From Arenibacter aquaticus (lineage in GTDB: Bacteria; Bacteroidota; Bacteroidia; Flavobacteriales; Flavobacteriaceae), in NCBI RefSeq assembly GCF_003957295.1, contig NZ_RQPJ01000021.1, positions 170,210 through 234,209 of the forward strand: 64,000 nucleotides of DNA, given 5' to 3'. The notes beneath the pieces are model-generated. The model did not search any database, was not told the DNA's origin, and saw nothing but the letters and a program-made list of their open reading frames with translations. Below, piece after piece: positions 16,557 through 24,786 of this stretch (position 1 is the stretch's first letter; every line of letters begins with the position of its first letter). The position numbers and the translations under genes were made by a program.

Positions 16557-17249
16557 CTATACATTAAATAACGCCTCAATGAATTCGCTTTTCTTATTTC
16601 TGCTCAATGGCAGCTGAATTCCCTCGACTGTAATTGACTTACTATTGTATTTTTCTACCTTTTCCAAGTTCACAATATAGGATTTATGTGTCCTCAGGAA
16701 TTTATCTTTCGGCAATTTTTGTTCAAAAGATTTCATGGTAGAAAGAATTACTACTGTACCTTCATTGGTGATCAATTTAATATAATCGCCCAGCCCTTGG
16801 ACCCATTTTATATTGTTTAAAACTATTTTACGCTTTCTCAAATTACTTTTTACTATTATATGCTCTTCCTCACTGTTCACGTGAGTACTTTGGTCGTAAT
16901 TGAAGATAGCTGTTTTTACTGAGGCTTCAAAGCTGGCCTGAGAAATGGGTTTATATAGATAGTCGGTAAGTTTAAAATTAAAAGCCTTTGGTGAATAATC
17001 AGGATTGCCGGTAATTAATATTAACTGTGTTGAGGTATCCAAGGCTTCCAAAAATTGGTATCTCTTTACGCTTGGCTTCTCTATATCGATAAAGGCAACA
17101 TCAATGTTGTTGTTTTTAATACCGTTTAACGCTTCGATGGAGTTGGTGTAGTTAGCTATCAAAGTCAGTTTTGGGTGATTGTTTACCAACTTGGTTATGG
17201 CAGCTAGTTGTAAACGTGAATCACATATGATCACACTCTTTAATTTCAT
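16557..17249 (-). CDS. LytTR-family response regulator (paralogue 2) with degenerate receiver pocket
   Basis: A 230-residue paralogue of the regulator at 11520-12212, alignable end to end without gaps. The LytTR domain (WVQGLGDYIKLIT, STMKSFEQKLP, FLRTHKSYIVNL) is almost identical to it. The receiver has diverged: the acidic pair reads Cys9-Asp10 instead of Asp-Asp, and the loop after Asp55 reads FIDIEKPSVKRYQF in place of FLDVEMPIINGFDL, losing the Met and Gly. Lys100 and Thr80 remain. Phosphorylation may be weak or absent. The single receiver gene 16097-16474 follows it. It shares an upstream element with paralogue 1 and may bind the same DNA sites. Confidence 0.88.
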   Translation of the reverse strand: MKLKSVIICDSRLQLAAITKLVNNHPKLTLIANYTNSIEALNGIKNNNIDVAFIDIEKPSVKRYQFLEALDTSTQLILITGNPDYSPKAFNFKLTDYLYKPISQASFEASVKTAIFNYDQSTHVNSEEEHIIVKSNLRKRKIVLNNIKWVQGLGDYIKLITNEGTVVILSTMKSFEQKLPKDKFLRTHKSYIVNLEKVEKYNSKSITVEGIQLPLSRNKKSEFIEALFNV

Positions 17250-17301
17250 AACGGGGGACTTGAAGTTTAATTTTTGTCAAAGTAATTAAATAGCTGTTTG
17301 G

Positions 17302-17323
17302 GTTGCCAATAAATGATGTGAAC
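17302..17323 (-). promoter_or_regulatory. upstream element shared by the two LytTR genes (copy 2)
   Basis: The minus strand reads GTTCACATCATTTATTGGCA plus AC, matching copy 1 (12267-12287) except for one base insertion, at the same distance from the start codon. Conservation around this element extends weakly upstream (an ACATTAT-like run) while the rest of the upstream regions differ. This suggests selection. Confidence 0.5.
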
Positions 17324-17851
17324 AGTGGATATAATGTTGTCTGAATAGAGTTGCTCGACTGGGAAATGTAGTCAGGGACCACTATTATTAGTTGCTCCTG
17401 TTTAAAATGAAGTCGACATTAAAATAGGGGAGACGATATGGCTCATGTTTTTTTAATGCCCCTTCTTTTTTGTTTAGAGGGATAGGGTGGATGAATATAC
17501 ATTTTGCCCCATTTACGCGTAATTATTATTGGTCTAAAGAAAAGGCGATACTGTATTGGTACAGCTAATAGCTTGTAGTTTAATCGGTTTACTCAGAACA
17601 CTCGGCGAAAAAGTATTGGATTAAAACTTTGTGCGCATATATTTAGATTGTAGCTTTGAAAATATAGGTGAAAATTACTATTATTGCTGTTTGTTTTTTA
17701 TAAAATTATAGGGTTTAGTTCAGCAATTCTAATATAAGAACTTAACAGGAATTGTTGCATTAAGTTGATAGTGGCAATGTATATTTAGGTTGCGGAAAGT
17801 CCTAGGTGAAATGGTTGGTTAATAAATTTTTAATTGGTATTGTAAATTAGC
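17324..17851. other. intergenic region, 528 bp, no gene identified
   Basis: Spacer between the divergent LytTR paralogue 2 and the receiver gene at 17852. It is AT-rich, with stop codons in all frames, and presumably holds both promoters. I see no RNA gene or strong hairpin. Confidence 0.4.
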
Positions 17852-18238
17852 ATGGAAGGAGAAACTTTATGGATTATTGATGATGATATGGTATCACAGT
17901 TTGCCATGACATACAAAATAGGACAGGTACACCCCCATTATAATATTACCACATTTTATACAGTTAAAGAGGCCTTGGACCATCTAAGGAAGTGCTGGAA
18001 AAGTAAAAAAGGACTTCCAGACAAGCTATTGTTAGATCTTGGTTTACCGGATTTGGATGGATGGGACTTTCTAATGGAGTTGGAAAAAATTGGTGTAAAC
18101 ATTAGTCCTTTCGATATTTATATAGTCTCCGCCTTTACAAACTCAACAGATCGAAAGCGAGCCAAAAGCCATCCTCTTATAAAGGATTATTTTGATAAAC
18201 CCTTGAACAAAAATGCAGTTGACCGGATTTTTGCCTAA
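17852..18238 (+). CDS. single-domain response regulator (CheY-like)
   Basis: A 128-residue receiver-only protein. It carries the acidic cluster WIIDDDM (7-13), phosphoacceptor Asp62 (LLDLGLPDLDGWDF), a switch residue in IVSAFTNS and the lysine in FDKPLNK. It is only distantly similar to the receiver at 16097-16474. It lies 431 bp upstream of the membrane histidine kinase on the same strand, which makes that kinase the best nearby partner candidate, though an operon is not certain across that gap. Without an output domain it probably acts by phosphotransfer or protein contact. Confidence 0.86.
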   Translation: MEGETLWIIDDDMVSQFAMTYKIGQVHPHYNITTFYTVKEALDHLRKCWKSKKGLPDKLLLDLGLPDLDGWDFLMELEKIGVNISPFDIYIVSAFTNSTDRKRAKSHPLIKDYFDKPLNKNAVDRIFA

Positions 18239-18669
18239 TGTTGAAATGATTGCTAATTCAATATACTGTAAGAAATCCTATTGGTTGTAAAACCTATTTA
18301 GCCCTGGATTATAAGGCATATGTAATAGAAAATAGGCGATGTACTTTTTCTATTTACCGAATTGACACCCGTAACTTTTGAGATTGACCAAAATATTTTA
18401 AGGAAGTGGATGATTAGTTTATTCTACTACTGTAATGGTCAATTATATTGGGACCTCGTGTTTTCCATGACCACCAAATTACTTTATAACCATTCATTTA
18501 GTTTGTTGATATACAAATCTAAGGGAAAAATATTCTATGTAGTTCAAGATCAGTATGTTACTGTCATAGTTAAAAGCTGAATCGATTAAAGTTATCAATC
18601 AGACCTAAAAAATCGGCTTATTGAGCGTTTTTTTTTTAATCTTTATGAAAATAAAATGGATAAAGAAAA
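18239..18669. other. intergenic region, 431 bp, only a doubtful short ORF
   Basis: The region contains a 72-codon frame (18362-18580, TTG start, aromatic-rich) without recognisable features. I regard it as doubtful. No RNA is seen. A TTTTTTTTTT run near 18628 lacks a good stem. Confidence 0.4.
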
Positions 18670-20169
18670 ATGACTTTAGACTACCCCTCGATAATGTTTT
18701 TTTTAGCCTTGAATAACTTATTTATCATGGCATTGTTCATTTATCAATATTTTTATCATCACAAACAATGGTATTTATTACTGGTAGCACTGGGTATTAC
18801 CTTCCAAACTATTGCCATTGTTCTTTTTGCCAATAGGGATGTTTTACCGCCTTTGCTAAGCTTGCGAATTAATAATTTTCTTTTAATTTCTTGTTTTGCA
18901 CTAACAGCCTTTGGTTTGCTCTCCTATGACGGAACCATCCGAAAAAAACTCTTGAGGCTTTTTATTGTTTCTGTTTTTCTATTTTATTCCGCAATTTTAT
19001 TCGTTGAGGAAAACTTTACTATTCTCAGTGTAATACGTATAACATCCTGTTCATTTTTCTTTGGAATAGGTGCTTTTTATCTGTATACTAATAAAAACAA
19101 ATATAAATTTTCTATCCTTTTAAGTGCTGTACTTCTATTGTATTCCGTATTTCAGCTAGTACGTGCCATTCACATTTATCAAATAGGGCAGTCATATGTT
19201 TTTCTCCAGAATTCTACCTTCAATAATTGGTTTCTTATAGTTTCCGTCCTTGTAATAAGTGCTATAAGCATAGGTTTTATAATGCTTTTAAAGGAAATAG
19301 ATCAAAAAACTATACTTGCAAAAAATGTTATCATTGAACAGGATAAACGTAAACTACAAGCGTTGAACCAAACCCAAAATAAATTATTCTCCATTATTGC
19401 ACATGATCTAAGGAGTCCGTTTATAAACATATTGGGTCTTTCCGATCTGCTCTTGGACAATGTGAAAGATACCGACAATCCGGAATCAGAAAAGTATACA
19501 GATTTAATAAATTCAACTGCCAAAAACACCCTCAATTTACTGGACAACTTATTAAATTGGGCAAAATCACAAACTGGGGAACTTGGCTTTAATCCTGAAA
19601 AAATTACACTGTCTGAGGTTATTGATGAAATTATAGGTCTTAAAAGGTCGCAAGCAAAGGCTAAAAATATTGCTTTACAACATTCGCCAACAACAGACAT
19701 TGAATTATTTACGGACAAAAATATTCTTGCGACTATATTAAGAAACCTAATTGCGAATGCCATAAAATTCACGGATTATGGAGGACAAATAGAAGTGGTA
19801 GCTACTACTCATGGACAACAGGTGGAAATTTGTGTTATAGACAATGGGGTTGGTATGACCGATGAAACAATTCGTAAAATTTTTGACTTATCTGCCAATG
19901 TTACATCACGGGGTACCGCAAACGAAAATGGTTCTGGTTTAGGTTTGGTTCTTTGTAAGGAATTTGTAGAGAAATTGGACGGACATCTTTGGGTGGAGAG
20001 TGAAATAGGTAAGGGAAGTAATTTTAAATTTACCCTGCCTTTGCATATTCCAGAACCAGAAAGGATAGATTCTACTTTAACAGGAGCGCAGGACGCAACG
20101 GAGTCGGTAGCACTGGCATTTAGTTCATATTCCCAAGGACAGGAACAGTCTTCCAAATCTCTTAGGTAA
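18670..20169 (+). CDS. membrane-bound sensor histidine kinase
   Basis: A 499-residue kinase. The N-terminal 210 residues form about six to seven hydrophobic helices (for example FFLALNNLFIMALFI, LFIVSVFLFYSAILF and WFLIVSVLVISAISIGFIML) with short loops, like a 7TM sensing module. After a short coiled coil comes the DHp domain with His245 (IIAHDLRSPF), then the HATPase domain with N box (NLIANAIKF), D box (DNGVGM) and G box (ENGSGLGLVL). It should sense a membrane or small-molecule signal and phosphorylate a receiver. The regulator at 17852-18238 is the nearest on the same strand. The start at ATG 18670 gives a short cytoplasmic leader before the first helix. Confidence 0.9.
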   Translation: MTLDYPSIMFFLALNNLFIMALFIYQYFYHHKQWYLLLVALGITFQTIAIVLFANRDVLPPLLSLRINNFLLISCFALTAFGLLSYDGTIRKKLLRLFIVSVFLFYSAILFVEENFTILSVIRITSCSFFFGIGAFYLYTNKNKYKFSILLSAVLLLYSVFQLVRAIHIYQIGQSYVFLQNSTFNNWFLIVSVLVISAISIGFIMLLKEIDQKTILAKNVIIEQDKRKLQALNQTQNKLFSIIAHDLRSPFINILGLSDLLLDNVKDTDNPESEKYTDLINSTAKNTLNLLDNLLNWAKSQTGELGFNPEKITLSEVIDEIIGLKRSQAKAKNIALQHSPTTDIELFTDKNILATILRNLIANAIKFTDYGGQIEVVATTHGQQVEICVIDNGVGMTDETIRKIFDLSANVTSRGTANENGSGLGLVLCKEFVEKLDGHLWVESEIGKGSNFKFTLPLHIPEPERIDSTLTGAQDATESVALAFSSYSQGQEQSSKSLR

Positions 20170-20430
20170 CCTAAAAAGCTTACTGCCAATACCTGTATAT
20201 TTTGTTCTTTGGTGGGAGGATGGGGGTAAATGGTAATACAGTTATGATTAAAAATTTTTCTACGTGAAAAGTGAGAGTTTTGGATAAAATCTAAATTTTC
20301 CCAAATATGGAAATGACCTCTGTAGCCCATAAGGCACAAGCCTTAGACTTAGAATTCAGTTATTGGATTTTTTATTTTGTTGAAAGTAGGTCTGCTTTAA
20401 TGTAAATATAAACTTAGGAGTATATTTACC

Positions 20431-20691
20431 CATGTCAACGATATTAAAGTAGCTTACACCAAACTAGCCTACTGGTACAAAGATGTAGAGGAGTCAGGAT
20501 TTAAGAGCTTCTAAACGGTAGCCAATAGTATTACTTTAAATTACCGCTCTGTACTCAACTATTTTATAAACAGAAGTACAAATGCTTCAGCAGAATCATT
20601 CAACGCGAAGATGAAGGCATTTAGGGCACAGTTCAGAGGTGTGAGAAATGTAGAGTTCTTCCTTTACCGATTAACCACAATTTTTGCATAA
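20431..20691 (+). pseudogene. transposase C-terminal remnant (ISAon1-like)
   Basis: The translation reads AYTKLAYWYKDVEESGFKSF, then an in-frame TAA (20512-20514), then TVANSITLNYRSVLNYFINR and STNASAESFNAKMKAF, continuing to FRGVRNVEFFLYRLTTIFA and a normal stop. This is the conserved C-terminal end of the ISAon1-type transposases common in Bacteroidota. The N-terminal two-thirds are missing and an internal stop is present, so the element is dead. The sequence ACACAACAATTGGTCATGATCC right after the stop resembles the terminal region of such elements; no left end was found. Confidence 0.75.
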
Positions 20692-20835
20692 ACACAACAA
20701 TTGGTCATGATCCGTTTTTTGTTTGGGATAGTAGAGCAAAAGTACAGAGCGATATTCTATCCACGCTTTTAAGGATATATCGAGAGGGTGTAATTTGAAC
20801 TTGGTCTGTGGTTTTTAGTATGTCGTGGATCCCGT

Positions 20836-20887
20836 GCAAGCATAGAAACCATAACAAGCTAACGCTTGTAGGTTTTTTGTTTCCTTC
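20836..20887 (+). repeat. 52-bp direct repeat, copy 1, with terminator-like hairpin
   Basis: It is identical to copy 2 at 20932-20983 over 52 bases. Each copy contains the hairpin ACAAGC-TAAC-GCTTGT followed three bases later by TTTTTT, so each could act as an intrinsic terminator on the plus strand. The copies are offset by 96 bp, and the 44-bp spacer is not repeated. Confidence 0.85.
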
Positions 20888-20931
20888 CTATTATGGGATT
20901 CACTGCGTGCATCCCAACAAGGCAATCCGGG

Positions 20932-20983
20932 GCAAGCATAGAAACCATAACAAGCTAACGCTTGTAGGTTTTTTGTTTCCTTC
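20932..20983 (+). repeat. 52-bp direct repeat, copy 2, with terminator-like hairpin
   Basis: Second copy of the 52-bp repeat (see 20836-20887). It is followed by a different small hairpin (CGAAG/CTTCG) and then by the tRNA-Ser terminator on the other strand. Two copies are not enough to call a CRISPR, and the spacing does not suit one. Confidence 0.85.
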
Positions 20984-21017
20984 GGCCCCTCGAAGTAAAC
21001 TTCGGTGGCTCCAGTAA

Positions 21018-21048
21018 ACAAAAAACCCATAACTTTCGTTATGGGTTT
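21018..21048 (-). terminator. intrinsic terminator downstream of tRNA-Ser
   Basis: An 11-bp stem AAACCCATAAC (21023-21033) pairs with GTTATGGGTTT (21038-21048) across a four-base loop. On the minus strand it is followed by a T-run (A-run at 21018-21025 on the plus strand). It lies eight bases past the 3' end of the tRNA. Confidence 0.88.
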
Positions 21049-21055
21049 CCTTTTG

Positions 21056-21140
21056 CGGAGAAAGAGGGATTCGAACCCCCGGAGGTGTGACCCTCAACAG
21101 TTTTCAAGACTGCCGCATTCGACCACTCTGCCATTTCTCC
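21056..21140 (-). tRNA. tRNA-Ser (anticodon UGA)
   Basis: The minus strand begins GGAGAAATGGCAGAGTGGTC and folds as a class II tRNA. The acceptor stem is GGAGAAA/TTTCTCC with discriminator G. The anticodon stem is GCAGT/ACTGT with loop CTTGAAA (anticodon TGA). A long variable arm follows, and the T-arm contains GGTTCGAATCC. CCA is not encoded. It decodes UCA and related serine codons. A TATATTTG promoter box lies just upstream (21151-21158 on the plus-strand scale). Confidence 0.96.
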
Positions 21141-21469
21141 TTAGCGGGTGCAAATATAGAAACCTTTTTATTCTTTTTAAAAGAAATTTCAATTTTTATT
21201 TATTTTTTTAAAATTGCCGATGTCATTATAGTCCTTATTATTTTAGTTAGCTGGCCTTTTTGCTTTAAATAGTTTTAATCACATAAGCATTTAAATGTAA
21301 ATGGGGCCTGGAATCAACTAGTTTGACGGGAGGCTATCTGGGCACTTTTTAGCCCGAATAGTACACGGGAAAGGGAAATAGGCTTAACTTTGGCCCGGAA
21401 GCTACCCATTGCCTATAGAAAATGGAAATTAACTTTATAAGGGACCCATGAAATGTGGCAGCTGTGTAA
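21141..21469. other. intergenic region, 329 bp, holding the tRNA promoter
   Basis: AT-rich spacer between the divergent tRNA-Ser and the nitroreductase gene. Apart from the -7 box at 21151-21158 I see no RNA, ORF or repeat of note. Confidence 0.45.
21151..21158 (-). promoter_or_regulatory. -7 promoter box of tRNA-Ser
   Basis: The minus strand reads TATATTTG, an exact TAnnTTTG match, ten bases before the mature tRNA 5' end. A clear -33 TTG at standard spacing is not seen. Confidence 0.5.
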
Positions 21470-22144
21470 GTGTTGGAAGAAAAATGGGCTTTAAATAAAA
21501 AAGAATTTACCTTGGATATTATCAAGAAATTAGAGTGGCGTTATGCCGTAAAAAAATTCGATGAGAACAAATTGGTGCCAGTACAAAAATTGGACAAATT
21601 AAAGCAGGCTTTTAACCTAACTGCTACCTCTTATGGGCTACAGCCCATAAAGTTACTGGTTGTGCAGGATAAGAAACTACAGAAAGAGTTGGTGAAATTG
21701 TCCTACGGCCAAAATCAGGTGGCCGAAGCCTCCCATGTTTTTGTAATCTGTATTGAAAAGCAAATAGACAAAAATTTTATTCATGACTACTTTAAGAGGG
21801 TGCAACAGGTTAGAAACACCTCGGATGAAATTTTGGAACCTTTCAAAGGGGCGTTGATAGAAAGCTTTTCCAAAAAAGAATTGAAAGAGGTCCATGATTG
21901 GGCCACCAATCAGGCCTATTTGGCACTGGGGACCTTATTGACCGTTTGTGCTTTGGAGGAAGTGGATGCCTGTCCTATGGAAGGCTTTCAGCCAAAAGGG
22001 TACGATCAGATTTTGGGACTTGACGACCATAAGCTAACTTCAGTGCTGGTCCTGCCAATAGGATACAGGTCAAGTGATGATATGTTTGCTAGTCTTAAAA
22101 AAGTACGCAGAGAAATTGATGATAGTATTCTGCACCTACCATAA
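21470..22144 (+). CDS. NAD(P)H-dependent nitroreductase-family flavoprotein
   Basis: A 224-residue FMN enzyme of the NfsB-like nitroreductase family, which reduces nitro compounds, quinones or related electrophiles in the cytoplasm. Family features are LEWRYAVKKFDENK near the N-terminus, TATSYGLQPIKLLVVQD, LALGTLLTVCALEEVDACPM, EGF and the C-terminal LPIGYRSSDD. There is no in-frame ATG near the start. GTG at 21470 follows an in-frame TAA, and TTG at 21512 (LDIIKKLEWRY) would match the usual N-terminus better. The start is therefore uncertain, and 14 N-terminal residues may be excess. The aminotransferase gene follows after 60 bp. Confidence 0.88.
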   Translation: MLEEKWALNKKEFTLDIIKKLEWRYAVKKFDENKLVPVQKLDKLKQAFNLTATSYGLQPIKLLVVQDKKLQKELVKLSYGQNQVAEASHVFVICIEKQIDKNFIHDYFKRVQQVRNTSDEILEPFKGALIESFSKKELKEVHDWATNQAYLALGTLLTVCALEEVDACPMEGFQPKGYDQILGLDDHKLTSVLVLPIGYRSSDDMFASLKKVRREIDDSILHLP

Positions 22145-22204
22145 TGTGAAATTACCGCCTTTAATCTTTACTCAATTAAAAACTACTAAATAAATTATTA
22201 TAAT

Positions 22205-23401
22205 ATGCCAGGATTTGAACTTTTTGGAGCTCAAGAAAGGGAACAATTAAATGACGTTTTGGATAGCGGGGTTTTAATGCGCTATGGTTTTGATGGCAAT
22301 AGGAATGGGCATTGGAAAGCCAAGGAATTGGAAAAGGCCTTGGAAGAACGTATGCAGGTTAATCACGCCCAACTGCTTAGTAGTGGAACGGCCGCCTTAA
22401 CAGTGGCCTTGGCCTGTGCCAAGGTAGGGGCTGGTGATGAGGTTATACTGCCTACTTTTACCTTTGTAGCCAGTTTTGAAGCCGTGCTGTCGGTTGGGGC
22501 CATACCCATTTTAGTGGATGTGGACGACACCCTTACTCTTGATCCCCTTGCAGTGGAAAAAGCCATTACCGAAAAAACAAAAGTAATTATGCCGGTTCAT
22601 ATGTGTGGATCTATGGCCGATTTGGCTCCTTTGCAAGCCCTGTGTAAGAAACATGAACTTATCTTACTGGAAGATGCCTGCCAGGCCATAGGAGGAAGCT
22701 ACGACGGTAAACCCTTGGGAAGTTATGGGGATTTAGGCTGTTTTTCGTTCGACTATGTAAAGACAATTACCTGTGGGGAAGGTGGGGCCCTTGTTACCAA
22801 TAATAAGGAATATTATGTTCGAGCCGATCAATTTTCCGATCATGGTCATGATCATATTGGTTCCAACAGGGGAGCCGAAGGCCACCCTATATTGGGTTAT
22901 AATTATAGGATTTCGGAACTACATGCAGCCGTAGGACTTGCTCAAATTGGACGTTTGGACGATTTTATAGCTTCCCAGAAAAATAACTATTCCGTATTAA
23001 GATCGGCCTTAGAGCAGATCCCGGAGATTACCTTCAGAAGAGTACCCGCTAAGGGGGAAGAAAATTATTCATTTCTGAGTTTTTTTATGCCCGATGAAAA
23101 TCTGGCCCGTAAAACCGTAGAGGCATTGGCCGATAACGGACTGGACGGATGCTTCTATTGGTATGACAATAATTGGCACTACTACAGAAAATGGGAACAT
23201 TTAAAAGATTTAAAAAGTTTGGTAGGGCTGTCCAAAGAGATAAGGGAAGGGGTGCCAAATTACAACTTGTCCAACTTCACTAAATCCGACCATTGGATAG
23301 GTAGAAATATATCCTGTCTGATAAAATTGGGTTGGTCTGAAGAGGAGGTGCAACAGCGTGCCAATAAAATGGTGGAAATCATTAAAAGTCAGTTGTCTTA
23401 A
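22205..23401 (+). CDS. DegT/DnrJ/EryC1/StrS-family PLP aminotransferase
   Basis: A 398-residue sugar-type aminotransferase. The PLP lysine is Lys186 in FSFDYVKTITCGEGG, preceded by the cofactor-binding EDACQAIG (Asp157) and LLSSGTAALTVAL (57-69). Family members transfer an amino group to a keto sugar for surface glycans. The FDYVKTITCGEGG form resembles the KdnA-type 8-amino-8-deoxy-Kdo transaminases, but no KdnB oxidase is adjacent, so the substrate stays open. It starts 60 bp after the nitroreductase and may share its transcript. Confidence 0.88.
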   Translation: MPGFELFGAQEREQLNDVLDSGVLMRYGFDGNRNGHWKAKELEKALEERMQVNHAQLLSSGTAALTVALACAKVGAGDEVILPTFTFVASFEAVLSVGAIPILVDVDDTLTLDPLAVEKAITEKTKVIMPVHMCGSMADLAPLQALCKKHELILLEDACQAIGGSYDGKPLGSYGDLGCFSFDYVKTITCGEGGALVTNNKEYYVRADQFSDHGHDHIGSNRGAEGHPILGYNYRISELHAAVGLAQIGRLDDFIASQKNNYSVLRSALEQIPEITFRRVPAKGEENYSFLSFFMPDENLARKTVEALADNGLDGCFYWYDNNWHYYRKWEHLKDLKSLVGLSKEIREGVPNYNLSNFTKSDHWIGRNISCLIKLGWSEEEVQQRANKMVEIIKSQLS

Positions 23402-23574
23402 AAACTGGTCTGCCTAGTATATGGTAGTTTTACGTAGGCCTTAAACCTCAATATAGACCATGTTTTTTGACGCTGTAGCTTGAAATATAAGGTTGAGTAC
23501 AATGAAAAAGTAGCAATATGTCTATATTTATTTTTTAAAAAATTATTAAACCAAAATCAAAATACCAAAAGATC

Positions 23575-24363
23575 ATGAATGTAAAAACCGTTTTTCTAGG
23601 GCTAGTTGCAGTGGCCCTAGCCATTCCAATGGGAGCACAAGAGACCCAAAAACCCAGCCCACCAGAAGTATCCCCTATGCCGATGAAACCACAAATGACC
23701 GAGATATGGGAGCCAGAAGTTGAAGTAGTGACTCCGGGAAAAAAATTAGGCGACGCCCCATCAGATGCCATTATTCTATTTGATGGAAGCAATTTGGATC
23801 AGTGGGTAAGTAAAAATGATCATTCTAAGCCGGCACCATGGAAGATTGTAGACAATGACCATATGGAGGTAGTTCCCAGATCTGGAGGTATAAGTACGAA
23901 AATGAAATTTGGGGACTGTCAGATTCACTTGGAGTTTAGTGCCCCGGATGTGGTTAAAGGCCATAGTCAGGGCAGGGGCAATAGTGGACTATTTTTACAG
24001 AACAGATATGAGCTTCAAATTTTGGATTCTTATAATAACCGTACCTATCGCAATGGACAGGCAGCTAGTATTTACAAGGATGAGGCTCCATTGGTAAATG
24101 CCATGCGCAGCCCACTTGAATGGAATACCTACGATATTATTTACAGGGCACCCCGTTTTAAGGAAGACGGAAGGTTAGATACAAAAGCAACTATAACTGT
24201 GTTGCATAATGGTGTACTGGTCCAAAATAATACGGTGATCAATGGAATAACATACTATACTGGTTTGCATAATTATCCCTCGGCCCATGGGGACGATGTA
24301 ATTACCCTTCAGGATCACGGGAATAAAACCCAGTTTAGAAATATTTGGATAAGAAAATTATAG
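23575..24363 (+). CDS. secreted DUF1080-family (3-keto-disaccharide hydrolase-like) protein
   Basis: A 262-residue protein with a signal peptide (MNVKTVFLGLVAVALAIPMG, cleaved before AQE) and a Pro-rich linker to about residue 55. A DUF1080 jelly-roll domain follows, with the hallmarks ILFDGSNLDQWVS, GRGNSGLFLQNRYELQILDS and HDD-like GDDVITLQDHG near the end. DUF1080 proteins bind or cleave glycans, and some hydrolyse 3-keto-glycosides. It ends with a terminator at 24449-24483 and lies just upstream of the SusCD locus, but in its own unit. A role in glycan use is plausible. Confidence 0.85.
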   Translation: MNVKTVFLGLVAVALAIPMGAQETQKPSPPEVSPMPMKPQMTEIWEPEVEVVTPGKKLGDAPSDAIILFDGSNLDQWVSKNDHSKPAPWKIVDNDHMEVVPRSGGISTKMKFGDCQIHLEFSAPDVVKGHSQGRGNSGLFLQNRYELQILDSYNNRTYRNGQAASIYKDEAPLVNAMRSPLEWNTYDIIYRAPRFKEDGRLDTKATITVLHNGVLVQNNTVINGITYYTGLHNYPSAHGDDVITLQDHGNKTQFRNIWIRKL

Positions 24364-24786
24364 GTTCTACCTAGATCCGCTTAAAATAGATTCCAGTTTT
24401 ATGTCGGGTACCTTCTAAAAAACTTTATTAATACCTTGCTTAAATACCTCTTGGACAACTCCTGTCCAAGGGGTGTTTTTTTTATGCAAACCCTAGGTAG
24501 ATTTTAGACCGCTGTTTGGGGATTGATAATTATAACGTATTAGGACTGGCAAATCGTTAGTTTTTCTATGTCCATTCTTTGATTATGGCAACCATTTTGC
24601 AGCTCTAACCTACATTAAATACGTACTTTTTTTGTTTTCATCCTTTTTAATAGGCAATGCACTCACTCGCTATGCCCCGTAAACACTGGGCTTGAATAAT
24701 CTATCCATGTTTTTGGGAAATATGTCCATTCCTTCACATTTCATTAACATTAGCTTAGCATAACATAATTAACAAACTAATAAGAA
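24364..24786. other. intergenic region, 423 bp, containing a terminator and the PUL promoter region
   Basis: A strong terminator at 24449-24483 closes the DUF1080 gene. The remaining 300 bp before susC hold no ORF or RNA that I can support. I could not find a convincing -33/-7 pair for susC. Confidence 0.5.
24449..24483 (+). terminator. intrinsic terminator after the DUF1080 gene
   Basis: The stem CTTGGACA (24450-24457) pairs with TGTCCAAG (24463-24470) across a five-base loop and is extended by a T-G wobble pair. An eight-base T-run ends at 24483. Confidence 0.85.

Larger units (their letters stand above)
20692..21017. other. IS debris and hairpin-rich spacer without genes
   Basis: The stretch runs from the transposase remnant to the tRNA terminator. 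It holds the possible IS end, two 52-bp direct repeats, and small hairpins such as GGGAT/ATCCC around 20895-20914 and CGAAG/CTTCG around 20988-21003. Short ORFs across it are repeat-derived and not credible. Confidence 0.5.

Noticed and set aside
18362-18580. 72-codon frame between the receiver and the membrane kinase
   Set aside because: TTG start, no family resemblance, odd aromatic-rich composition and AT-rich context. Probably spurious.
20836-20983. Possible CRISPR array
   Set aside because: Only two copies of a 52-bp unit, one 44-bp spacer, internal hairpins with T-runs, and no cas genes in the window. A terminator-like repeat fits better.
20808-21211. Short ORFs on both strands across the repeats and tRNA
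   Set aside because: They are translations of the 52-bp repeats, hairpins and the tRNA gene, with no protein-like features.
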